Shown here piece by piece: positions 37,701 to 49,700 of a stretch of DNA of 64,000 nucleotides. The translations under genes were made by a program, and so were the position numbers. The stretch spans positions 434,001 to 498,000 of the forward strand of contig JAUPFP010000040.1 of NCBI GenBank assembly GCA_036925085.1. Direction: 5' to 3'. The notes beneath the pieces are model-generated. The model was not told where the DNA came from, searched no databases, and saw only the letters and a list, made by a program, of their open reading frames with translations. The first letter of the stretch is position 1, and every line of letters starts with the position of its first letter. The stretch is from Brachycybe producta. Lineage: Eukaryota > Arthropoda > Diplopoda > Playtdesmida > Andrognathidae.

Positions 37701-40700
37701 ATCGCTGTTTCGTTTCGATTTTGTCGTTTTCCAGAGGGTTTTCCGTTCTTAAAGGGCGGTAGGCCCCTCTTTACTGCCACCCTTTCTAGTTTAAATCAGC
37801 CGGGTTTTCCTCTCGCAGGAACTTCTTCTGTCCGTTCTCGCTGACGACAAAATACTGCTGGCCATTCTTTCCAGTGGCCATTCCATGTTGAACAAGTCCA
37901 ACGGTTCCATCCGCAACTACTTTCTTTGGGCAGTTTCTTGAAAAGTGACCCTTCTCGTGACAGTGATAACACTCTACTGTGCTGAGATCTTTCAGGGTTT
38001 TACTTCCATCTTGCGTTTGCTGACCATTGTAGTTCTTCTTCTGCGGATATCTTTGGTTCCATTTACGACCTTGTTGCTGATTCGAGTTCTGGTTGGTCTT
38101 CTGTTGCGTTTGGTTATTTGAATTTGATGGAGTCGAGTTGTTCGTTGGGTCCGCTTGATCTTGAGTAACAACCGCGTAAGAACGTCCTCCGTCCATTACT
38201 GCTTGCGTCTGTTTGGCATTTTGGCGTTGGTTATTCTTCTGTGGACCCTTGGAGACCTGGGTCGTCGTTTGTTGACCCATCGTTCCTTCCGGTATCCATA
38301 ACCCATCAGCCATCAAAACTTCCTCGGTATCCTTGATATATGTAGCTTCAGATTGCTATTCGGCGCATTCTGTGTAGCATTACGTATAATCGGATGAAGT
38401 TTCTGCCGAAATTCCACAATCCGGTATTTGTCGGTTACCCCCGGTAACACTTTTCTACTCAAGTCAAGGTAGCGACCCAAAAACTGATTGGTGTCCTCTC
38501 CTTTCCTTTGGAGCATGGTATCCAACCTCAGCTTCAGTTGCACTAACTCGTCTCGACGTCCAAATCTTTCAATTAACTCGCTCCGTATGAAGTCCCACGT
38601 GGTCTTTCCTCGATTTTCTTTGTAGAAATTGGATAACCAACGTACTACGTCCCCTTCTACCGCCTTACGTAGGTAGTAGGTCTTGTGGACGTTGCTCCAG
38701 TCCTCCAGATCTGCGATACTCTCGTAGTCCTCCAGAAAGGTGTATACAGACGTCAATCCTTTGAAGGTCTCCAGATTCCGGAGTGGGTGAAGACTCTTGT
38801 ACTTCCCATCCAGCTCCTCACAGGTCCGATGACGATTGCAAATTGGATTTCCTTCCAGCTCTTCTACGCTGGGATCCTCACTTGTTAGGCTTTCATCCTC
38901 TAGCTGGTCAGGGTTCTCTCTCCGTAGAATAGGAGTCTCAGGTAGGCGACCTCTCTGGGTCCCTCCACTCTTCTTCAGCATGAGCGGCGTCTGGAATACA
39001 TTAACCTGTCTTAGGTTTTCAGCGTGGGCCGACGAGGGCTCCCCTTCAGTGTCCAATCCAGGAATCACTGTATGACGCTGCGATTCAGCGTGGGCCGACG
39101 AGGGCTCCACTCCGGTATCCACTTCTCGGACTACCGTATGACGCTGAACTGTACTTACACCACGCCCGCTCCGGAGTAACATCGATCCTGATGGTTGCTG
39201 GGCTTCGAACCAGGCCATCAGTCTCTCCCGTCTTTCAGCACTTAGATTTTGAAGGATACCTTCAAGTGGATCTTCTCCATCCATTTGGTTTGTATCGTCT
39301 CTCTCCCGTGTCTTCGACTTCGATTTCGGTCTGCCTTTCTTTCCTTTACCACCTGGTGTAACTCCGACATCATTGGTATTCTCTACTGGATCTGTAGTGA
39401 GGTACCCCGCACCTCCACCATTTTGTAACATCCCCGTTTCCGTAGGGTTAGTAGAGAGATCTCTACTAGCCATCTAGAAGTGTCGAATGGATGTTGATGA
39501 TTAAGTCTTTCGGTCTATTGGCTCCTGTGTTGCTACTTAACCACCAGGGACACAAGGGTCGGTACCTCAGGAGACCTGTGGTAGAGAATATTGTAGAGAT
39601 GTCGTCTTACACTCGGCTGCTGGAGACTTCGTTGTCCGGTGGAAACATCGGCTACGTGGCGGCTATAATTCTAAGTCCCACTCCCATAAAATGACTGAGT
39701 CCACACATTGAATTCGTATGTTGAAAATGCTCTTTTATTCAATAAACAGAGAGTCCTGTAGATTGAGAGATATCGCATCGGTCTTAAGCATAAAGACGGT
39801 TTGTCCGATCTGTCTGATCTATCCGATCTATCCGATCAATCTACAACCTCTTGTATTTATACTCAAAATACAATACAAACATCTGATTATGATAACAAAG
39901 GCTCCAGGTGTGTCCAAGTCTCTTGGACACACTCGGACCTAGAAGTGAACTATCACTTATCAAGAAAACGAAAACATCTATAAGATGTATAAATTATAAC
40001 AATACAGAAGGATCTTCGTTGATCCTTCTTCAAACGATAACAATACAATTTAATTACGAAAAGGACTTCTGTATCCTTTTCGTCACACTTGACCGGTGTT
40101 TCACTGGCCAAAAGTTCTATATCGTCAATTCTTCTAGGAATTATCCTATAAGAATTGACGATACAATTCATTTGCCGTCTTTTCCTCATCCTGTAGGGTA
40201 GGGAGGTATCGTCTGATAACCTCCCGCCCACCCCCAAGCATGAGGTGAAACCCATCGATCAAAATACTTAAAACTACAGGGTGTTTCAATACAACAACGA
40301 ATTCTGACGATGAATTCGTTACAATATATATCTGAATATATTTTTTAATCTCTCTTGTTAAGGCCCTTTCTAGAGCTCGATAAAAACAACTCTGAAAAAA
40401 ACTTCTGAAAATTACAATTATACTCTTGTAATTTCAACGCCATATAGCTACAAATTGGGACTTTTTTCTTTTCTTCTTTATGTATTTTTAGATTTCTATT
40501 TCAATTTTTAGAGTTTTCTGAAATATTGTTTGCAATATTATTTCGGAGTTTTTTTTATTACTCTTGAAATTACTCTTGAAATGATAGTTTTTTTTTTTTT
40601 TTTTTTTGATAAATACTTTGATCTTGATTCAGAGTTTTCCATCCTACCATTGGCAGCGGGGCGACTGAATAAGCGCCAAATTTAACAAACGCCAAACTGA

Positions 40701-43700
40701 ATAAGCGCCAAATTTTTGGCTTTTATTCAGTTTGGCGTTTCTTCCATTTGGCGCTTATTCAGTTTGGCGGTTATTCAGGTTTTTTGTAAATTCTGATCGT
40801 CCAAATATTGTGAGCTTTTATAGACGTCAGACTGTGCAGATTTACAAACGGAACATGCTAACCTAACCTAACCAATCCTAACCTAACAATGTGTTTATCA
40901 CATTTTGGCGCTTGTTCAGTTTGGCGTTTGTTTCATTTGGCGCTTATTCAGTTTGGCGTTTGTTCCATTTGGCGTTTATTCAGTTTGGCGCTTGTTCAAT
41001 TTGGCGCTTGTTCAGCGCCACCTTGGCAGCCTATTATAATTATTCAATTTATTAAGTGAAATTTATGCTTTCGGATGTATTTTCAGGAGATCTTTTTATC
41101 GAGCTCTAGAAAGACCTTTAAAGAGAAAAATTTAAAACAAAAGAAAAAAGTTCTGAAATTTTTCTCATAGGAGATTTCATTGAAAGTTCCATAATAAATA
41201 AGTCTCTACTGTAAAAAACCAAACAATGGAATTGTAATGTTTACGAGTTCATCTCTCTGGTTTTGTCTCTCGTAAACGACATTTGAAAACAATACAAACA
41301 TAAAACAATTTTTTTTTGTTTGTCTGGTGGTTGCATAGGAATTGCATTTTTTTATTTTTTATACAGTATATTTTTTTTCTTCATTGAAAAATTTAAAATT
41401 CACATTTTTAGTTTGTGGTGTTTGGTTTGGTGGTTGTGTCACTTTGTTTTTTGCTTCCACAAAGGAATTCTGTGTTTCACAAATTTCTGGATGTTGGGTT
41501 GGATGAACATGTTATATGTTGGTGCGGAATTTTTGTGTGTTTCTTGGTTTTTGTGGATCAAAACAAAATTGATATGGTTTTAATTGGATATTTCGTCGTA
41601 ATCTTCAATAATTAAATCTGGTAATTTACAAGTTAAAAGATCTATTTTTTGAACGGGTCAGACTAAAACGCGGAAACTGATGTAAACGCGCAGAAAAATA
41701 AATATTAGGCTACTATAGGCGATAGAAGACACGAGAAAGCATGGAAGACACATACAAACACACGGAAAAGCGATGAAAACACTTACAAACACATGGACAA
41801 GCGCGGAAAACACAAACATTTTTGCATGTGTTTATAAATGTTTTCCGTGTGTTTGTGTGTGTTTTCGGAGCTTTTCCGTGTGTTTGTGTTTTCCGAGCTT
41901 TTCCGTGTGTTTGTGTTTTCCGAGCTTTTCCGTGTGTTTGTAAGTGTTTTCCGAACTTTTCCGTGTGTTTGTGTTTTCCGAACTTTTCCGTGTGTTTGTA
42001 AGTGTTTTCCGAACTTTTCCGTGTGTTTGTGTTTTCCGAACTTTTCCGTGTGTTTGTAAGTGTTTTCCGAACTTTTCCGTGTGTTTGTAAGTGTTTTCCG
42101 TGTGTTTGTAAGTATTTTCCGTGTGTTTGTAAGTATTTTCCGTGTGTTTGTAAGTATTTTCCGTGTGTTTGTAAGTATTTTCCGAGCTTTTCCGTGTGTT
42201 TGTAAGTATTTTCCGAGCTTTTCCGTGTGTAAGTATTTTCCGAGCTTTTCCGTGTGTTTGTGTTTTCCGAGCTTTTCCGTGTGTTTGTGTTTTCCGAGCT
42301 TTTCTGTGTGTTTTCCGTGTGTTTGTAAGTGTTTTCCGTGTGTTTGTAAGTGTTTTCCAAGCTTTTCCGTGTGTTTGTAAGTGTTTTCCAAGCTTTTCCG
42401 TGTGTTTGTAAGTGTTTTCCAAGCTTTTCCGTGTGTTTGTAAGTGTTTTCCGAGCTTTTCCGTGTGTTTGTAAGTGTTTTCCAAGCTTTTCCGTGTGTTT
42501 GTAAGTGTTTTCCGAGCTTTTCCGTGTGTTTGTAAGTGTTTTCCGAGCTTTTCCGTGTGTTTGTAAGTGTTTTCCGAGCTTTTCCGTGTTTGTAAGTGTT
42601 TTCCGAGCTTTTCCGTGTGTTTGTAAGTGTTTTCCGAGCTTTTCCGTGTTTGTAAGTGTTTTCCGAGCTTTTCCGTGTGTTTGTAAGTGTTTTCCGAGCT
42701 TTTCCATGTGTTTGTAAGTGTTTTCCGTGTGTTTGTAAGTGTTTTCCGCATTTTCCGTGTGTTTGTAAGTGTTTTCCGTGCCTTGTATCGCCTATAATAG
42801 CCTAATATTTATTTTTCCGGGCGTTTCGGTGTTTTAGTCTCTGACCCTTTTTGACACAACACTAAGGAGCAATTGAAAGTGTGTTTAGAAACTAGAAACA
42901 AGTAACCTGAATCACTTGGGTAATATTTTCATGTTGATATCTTTCAAAATGAACTTTTTAAAGACAAAAATTTAAAAAAAAAACATTTTCTAACTGAGTT
43001 AAAAAGCTTATTTGAATTTGACAAATTATTCTGCAAGCAGCTAAGAAGGCCGGCGGCAGAGGAACAAAAGTACAATTGCAGTATACGAAATGCAACAAAG
43101 ATAATAAACCCAATAACAATTGCAATGTGTTCCGGTGCAGCTGAAATTTTTAAAGGATATGAACGCGAAAATTCCTTTAAAAATTCCTCTAGTTTCTAAG
43201 ACACTTTCAATTGTCTCTTAATGTTGACTCTGGTTATTCTACGTTTGGCAGAAGAGCAACACAGAGGAGAAATTGAAAGTGTATTAGAAACTAGAAGAAA
43301 CTTTTTTAGCCGTTCACGTTCAAGAAAACCGTCTGCTTAAAGTTGGGCCTATTTGTCAAACTGACATAAAACGTTTACTTTTTAAAAAGATATCCACGTG
43401 AAAAGAACCTTAAGTGATTGAGTTACCTTTCTAGTTTCTAAAAAAAAAAACTGGACGTTTTTCTTTCTCCAGAAAAGCAGAATTGTCAAAAGTTCGGAAT
43501 GGGGATCACATCAGCTGTTCATAAACCATCTCTGGTTTCATTATGACAGCAGTCGATACGTCATACATGGGCGGGTGTCATCCCGCCCATGTATGACGTA
43601 TCGACTGCTGTCATAATGAAAACATCTGTTCTTTGTTACAATTTAACTTTGTTCAATAATTGAGTTTTAAGTTGCAGAATTGCTTTAGAAAAAGATCAAA

Positions 43701-46700
43701 TAGTAATTATTATATGAACATAATAACCATGTTGAGAAAAAGCAGGAGGAAATTATATTTCTGTCTTTGTTTGCAACACTTTTTTTTGGGGGGGGGGAGG
43801 GGGCAGTGAATACCATTTATACGTCACTCATTTTTCAAATTCACTAGGCAATCTACAAATTCATTAATTTGCTAAAGCTGCACATTACCATATAAACCTT
43901 TGAGCATTTTGCAGAATGCCCATAGATGCTAGCAAATGTAGTTAATAGTGTAACATTTTGTAGATTGGCTAGTTGTTTTAGAAATTTCACATTGAGTAAA
44001 AAGTCTAGTCAATGTGCAGATTTACTATCGAATGACAGTCAAATAGATGATTTCTAACCCCTGAAGTAAAGCAGCTGCAGCAATTGCAAGGTGGCTGTCT
44101 ACTGCGCATGTGCATTGTTGTATACTGCACATGCGCAGTATGTAACGGTCTGAAAAAAGCTCTTGAGTTTGACTTGTTTGTTTTAGGCGGTGTTGCATAT
44201 TGACTAAGTGTATGTAGACAATCTGCATATTTATTATAAATGTGATAATTTTTTTTTCTGACTCACAGACCATGAAGTAAAGCAACGGCAGCAGCAATAC
44301 AAGTTTTAGCTTTTTACTGCGCATGGGCATTGTTTAACGGCTTCAACCGAATTGGATGATATTTTTGTCGACTGAATTCTGCGCATGCGTTGTAGAGAAG
44401 CGACCTTGCATGATGTGAACAAGGCCTGACTTGAGACTGTAGATTTGTTTGTAATAGGCGTTTTTTTTTGTTTTTTTTTCAAATTGCCTAAGAGTTGCCT
44501 GAAGTTCACAGCATCTGTAATGCAAGTTCGCTATCTTAACTGCGCATGGACAAATATGTGTTCAGCTGCTTCAAACCCAATTGGAATATATTTCTGGTGA
44601 CTAGAATTCTGCGCATGCGCAGTAGAGAAGCGACCGTGCATGATTATGTGGCCTGGTGTGAACTAGGCCTTATTGACTCTACAAATAACCAAAAACTGTG
44701 GTAGACATATTGTGCCAGACGTTTCTAAGAGATGATAACTAATTTAAGTGGCTTTTTTATCTTTATTGTTTGGTAATAATTTGTTTTTTGTCCATTTGGC
44801 ACAGTTGTCAATTGAGTAAACTTGCAAACAGGAAGCAGAGAATGACGTAATTGAATGCATTTATGAATTATTGTTTATGGCTCATTGATGTCTGTCTGGG
44901 GTGTTTGTAACTGACTGACTGACTGACTTGAGTGAGATTTTTTCTCAGATTAAATGGGAAAATGTCATTCATGTTTATATATATTACATGTATACTGTAT
45001 ATACTATATTATAATGTTTATAGACTTCTTATTATTGCAGACAAGTGTTTTTAAATTGCTGGAAGAGGATTTGTTGTTAAGTGGATTTTGGTAGCCTCTT
45101 AAGAGGAGCTCCATAGAAAAAAATACTTTTGTAAAATGCACGGTAGATGGCGCCTGCAACCTCCATGGGGGTGGCCAAACTCCACTCGTCGCCAATTAGT
45201 TGAAATCGAATGCAGCCTCCTTTTAGCTCTAAAAGCGCGTCCAAAACAACCTTAATTATCAGAGCACGTGGACAAACTTAACCCAGAACACAATATAGTC
45301 TAAGTGAAGAGAGCACGTGTAGAAACAGTGACGCAAGTTAAAAGTTTGCCACGTGAAACAAAAGGAAGGAAGGTGAGTCAAGAATTGAAACAGGCAAGTG
45401 TGGCCAGCTCTAGCTTTTCGTTTGCTCCTCCCTTTTATGAGCGTCAGACCAAATATCAACCAATTAGAAATTGAAAAGGGGCGGGGCATGTGACATCAGA
45501 CCAAATAACAAACCAATTAGAAATTGATGACGCTCACAAAAGGGCGGAGCAAACGAAAAGTTAATGCTGGCTACACTTGCCTGTAGAGTTGAAGAGTGTC
45601 AGCACATTTCTATGGGAGGAGGGCTAGTGGCGCCATCTAACGTTACACATACAAAATAAATTATCTACTTGCAATTCTTAAAGAAAGTGAAGGAAGTTTT
45701 TTGGGGGAAAAAATGGGTTTGTTGCGAAAACATTTTTTTATTAAAAAAAAACGTTTGCTGGACGTTTTTGTGTCGAAATTTTAAGAAAAAATCAGTGACG
45801 CTATCTGGTGGGACAAAAGCGAAATAAATATCTATAAAGCCACCTTAACAAAAGAAATTGCCAAACGCCGGGCGCCTCGAGATCTAACATCCCCCTTTGA
45901 GGCCTGAACAATATTAAACGCGTGGCGCATTACGCGCCACTGATGCAGCCTTTTAATGCGTTGGTTCGAAAACCCTCGTTACCACAGTACATGCTAATTG
46001 GACGCTTTTCTACTTTCGTTTTTTTTTTTTGGTGATAGGTCTTCAGAGAGGTTCGAAACCTCAGTCTTGTAGTTCAGACGATTCCTGCACCGATGTCCAC
46101 GGCAAAATTCCATGTGTTCATCAACGATCACACTCGGATCCTCACTGGACCACTACGGCTCATAAAGATAGCAAAGCTCGAGTGTCACTTAACCGACGAA
46201 CAAACGTTTACGAAAACGTGAAATCGGAAATGGATCCAAATTCAAAGCAGCGTTATTTTACGCTAAAATCACCCGGGCCGAAAATGTACGAGAATGTTGA
46301 TCCGGTTGTGAGCCCTTTCGACGAGAATGCCGAATGGGCGAAAATCAATGACATTATGGCCACGTTTGGTGGCAGTGTTCTCAGACCGTTGAGTTCGCCT
46401 CTTTATCGCGAAATGGAAGACGAACTTCTCAATAGGTTTCATCTCGGTGAGTGTGGATGGGTGGGGGAAGGACCCGTTGTGTCGGGTTTCGGTTAAAGTG
46501 ACGTCGGCTCGTGTTATTTTTGCTGCAGTGTGGCTAACGGGTGGAAAATTGATTTGTTTTTCAGGAATTGGGGGTGTTAGGTTGATGACCAGTCCTGTGG
46601 GACAATGGCTGGCTAAATTGGGGGTCGGTGATTACGAAAGCCACTTTTTGGCTAACGGATTTGATGATCTACAATTTATGGTTAGTTGTGCGGTTTACAC

Positions 46701-49700
46701 AAATTGTCACTGATCAGAAAATTAAAGGGTTAAGTCGTTTAGGTTTATGGTGCAGAAAAAAAAAGGGTGACAATGCTTTTTGTTTCTGGAAGTCCTCTCG
46801 ACGTTTAAGCTGACTTACACGTTGAAAACGTTTACGAGAACTCGATATGTTCGAAGCAATTTTATGGAGAAAAAAAAAATTTGAATGTGTTTTAAAAACT
46901 AGAAGAGTAACTGAATCAAATAAGAGGATTTTCATGTTGAATAATATATTTTAAAATAAAACTTATTGCATTTTTAATTGCATTTTTTTGCGATTTTTTT
47001 TTTCTGCTTAAAATAACGAAAATGGAAAGTTTGAAATTGCAATAAAAAGTTTATTTTGAAAAAAATGTCAATTGCGAAAAACCGCTTAAGTAATTTCTTT
47101 GCTTTTCTAGTATTTAAAATACATTTTTTCTTCGTAGTGTTGTTGCTTTTTAAGTGCAGAATAACTAGTGCCTTACTTAGGGCGTTCAAAGACGAAATAC
47201 TTTTAGTGGTCGAGATGGGCTGCAAAAAGTGGTAAGTCCGACCACTCGAGTTGACTTCCAGCAGTTGAGAAGTTGTCCATGTGTAGTTCAATGAACTACA
47301 AGAAGAAGTAGTGTTCGTATAAAGTCGATTCAAGAGGTCGGTTTCGGCCACACGCCGACCACTTTTTAGCAGTACATCTCGACCACTAAATGTCGCTAGT
47401 GATCCTCCTACGCATTTTTCTCTCTCTCTTTCTGGGTCCGTATGACGAACCAAAGAATGGCCATCAGGAAAAAAAAAATATGTTGCAATTTAAGCTGATG
47501 CGATGTGTAAGCCTGGGAACAGACGATCAATACTGGCTTGTCAATCCAAATATTGATTGTTAGGGATTTTTATGCAAATATCAAGCAAATGTTTCTCAAT
47601 TTCTGGCCCAAGTGCCAATTATGAACTGATCATCAATCATCATTAGAGCAACTGCACTTAATGCTTTTTCTAATCAAAAAGGCTGGTTAGAGGCTAGTTT
47701 TCTAGTTACTGTCAGTTGTCAACTAGATTTCTAGCCTCTAACCATTGCTTTTGATTGTAAAATAATTGTTCCTTCATAATTGGGCCCTTGGGCCACAGAT
47801 TGAGAAATGTTTTGCTTGATATTTAATAAAAATCCGAGCCCTATTGATTTTTCTCTTGCCTTATGAGACACCCTGTAAATGAAAGCTGCTTAAATAATTA
47901 TTTTCATGATTGACATCCTTTAAGAAACGATTTAAAACTTAAATATAAAGTTTATTTTGAAAGATTTTTTTTCAAAAAGCAGTTCTCAGTCATTTTTTTC
48001 TGCGCCATATAAACAAATTTTAAATTATAATGAGACGATTTTCGGTTATTTGTTAAAAATTTTCAACAACAACAAAAAAAAGGGTGGGGACATGTTGGAA
48101 GAACAGGACCTCATCGAAATGGGTATAGCGAACTCGGAACATCGAAAATCAATCCTCGAGGAAGCGAAATCGATGCCGGCCGTTAAACCGATAAGGAATC
48201 TCGAAAAGAAGGGATCGGACCGGATTCCGGAGTCGGTCGACGAGTGGTTGACCTCATTACATCTTGACCGTTACATCGAGACTTTCCATAAGCACAGATA
48301 CGGTGATATGGAACGGGTCTTGAAGATGTGGGAGGTGGAATTAACTACGGTTAGTTTATAATTTTTTTGTCTTTTCTTCATTCTTCTTACTGATGAGCGA
48401 TGATCTTCTTGCAAAGTTTTTATTTTATCGTACAATTTTTTTCTTGTTTTTAAACACAAACATCAAGCTGACAAAACACAAACAAAAATGTTTCGAGACA
48501 AACTGGTGACAGTTCTAAAACATTTTTGCTACTATTGTGTTTTGTTTTTGTTATGTCTGCACTTTAAGAGCCTATATGTGTGACGCCCTTTTGAATATTA
48601 GCAGATGACAGTTATAGTTCCACTTTTTGCCATTTAGTGGCGCCCCACAGCTAAGCAATTGAAGCCAATGAGAAAGAGAAATTCCTATTTTATAAAATAC
48701 ATGGTTCAGGCAAAAATGTTTTGTTTTCTGCAACGAAAATTGTTATTTTCAAAAAATTCCAATTGCAATATGTACATAACAATATTGCTCATCTAGTAAT
48801 ACGTTGGTTAAAATTTATAATTAGGTTTTCTATTTTTAATTTCACTTTAAAATCTCGTATTTTTGTAGCTCATGTTAAATCCCATAGGCGACAAAAGCTC
48901 CTCCATTTATACATTTTATAGGATCTAAATTTCTCACTAACAATAAGTTTCATAATATCCTAAAATTTGACCACTAATTGTATACGACTCAAATTACTCA
49001 CCATTGTAGTTCAAAAGTTGCTCTTCCTGTTTTCAGTAGTGCATATTTACCCAAAAAAGAGTCGTTATTAAAATATACCCACTTTTATCCATCGATAAGA
49101 GAAAAAATGGCGGACAAAAGTGTATCAAAATTGATTTTTTTGCCACATGTTGACGTCACAGCTACAGAAGCGCCCACATGTGAAGATGTTTATAAGTTTT
49201 TTTTTTTCACTGTAGGCTCTTAACACAAACTATTCCAATGTCCCGCCGCCTCAAGTCGGTAAACATCAAAAGGTTTTTGTTTTGTTTCGGTAATACGCAA
49301 CATTTTGTCAACTGTTGTTTGTGCAGTTGTGGACAGTTAGTATTAAAACAACAACAGAACAGTTGCGTAGTTTACGTAGGAGACAGCTATAGAAACACAA
49401 AACAAAACCCAATTTGTTTGTGTTTTGTCACAAATTTGTTGTGGTTTTGACTTGAGTACATGCTGACAGTTGTTTCAGTTTTGTTTTGTTTTAAGGCCGG
49501 GTCCACATCAAGCTGACAAAACACAAACAAAACAGAAACTCTGTTTCAAAAGAAATTGGCGACAATTCTAAAATATTTCTGCAACTTTTGTGTTTTGTTT
49601 TTGTTTTTCAATTTCACGAACAATTCCATGTCTCGTAGCAAGTTCGGTAAACATGAAATTGTTTTGTTTTGTCTCGGTATTACACAACATTTTGTCAACT

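Larger units (their letters stand above)
30755..40323 (-). mobile_element. Ty3/gypsy-type LTR retrotransposon
   Basis: Two 900 bp LTRs (TGTAAC...GTTACA) enclose gag, a zinc-knuckle frame and a long pol on the minus strand. Domain order protease, RT, RNase H, integrase is the Ty3/gypsy order. ATAT occurs at both outer edges (30751-30754, 40324-40327), probably a 4-bp target duplication in an AT repeat. It lies antisense in the 21 kb intron of ANKS1. The LTRs differ at only two positions that I found, so insertion is recent. Confidence 0.95.

Noticed and set aside
41880-42720. CRISPR-like regular repeat spacing
   Set aside because: Eukaryotic minisatellite without unique spacers.
41713-42751. 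Long open frames on both strands (up to 322 codons) in the 42 kb repeat
   Set aside because: They are periodic translations of a ~30-bp minisatellite ([12 protein letters not shown]-type) present in all frames; no start context or domain.
3866-44620. GCGCATGCGC sites as promoters
   Set aside because: The palindrome occurs in several scattered places with no nearby exon; some are in related repeat segments.
24997-46038. Extra coding exons in the 21 kb intron
   Set aside because: v8 and v9 join in matching phase 1, and no open segment with both splice sites and family similarity was seen.
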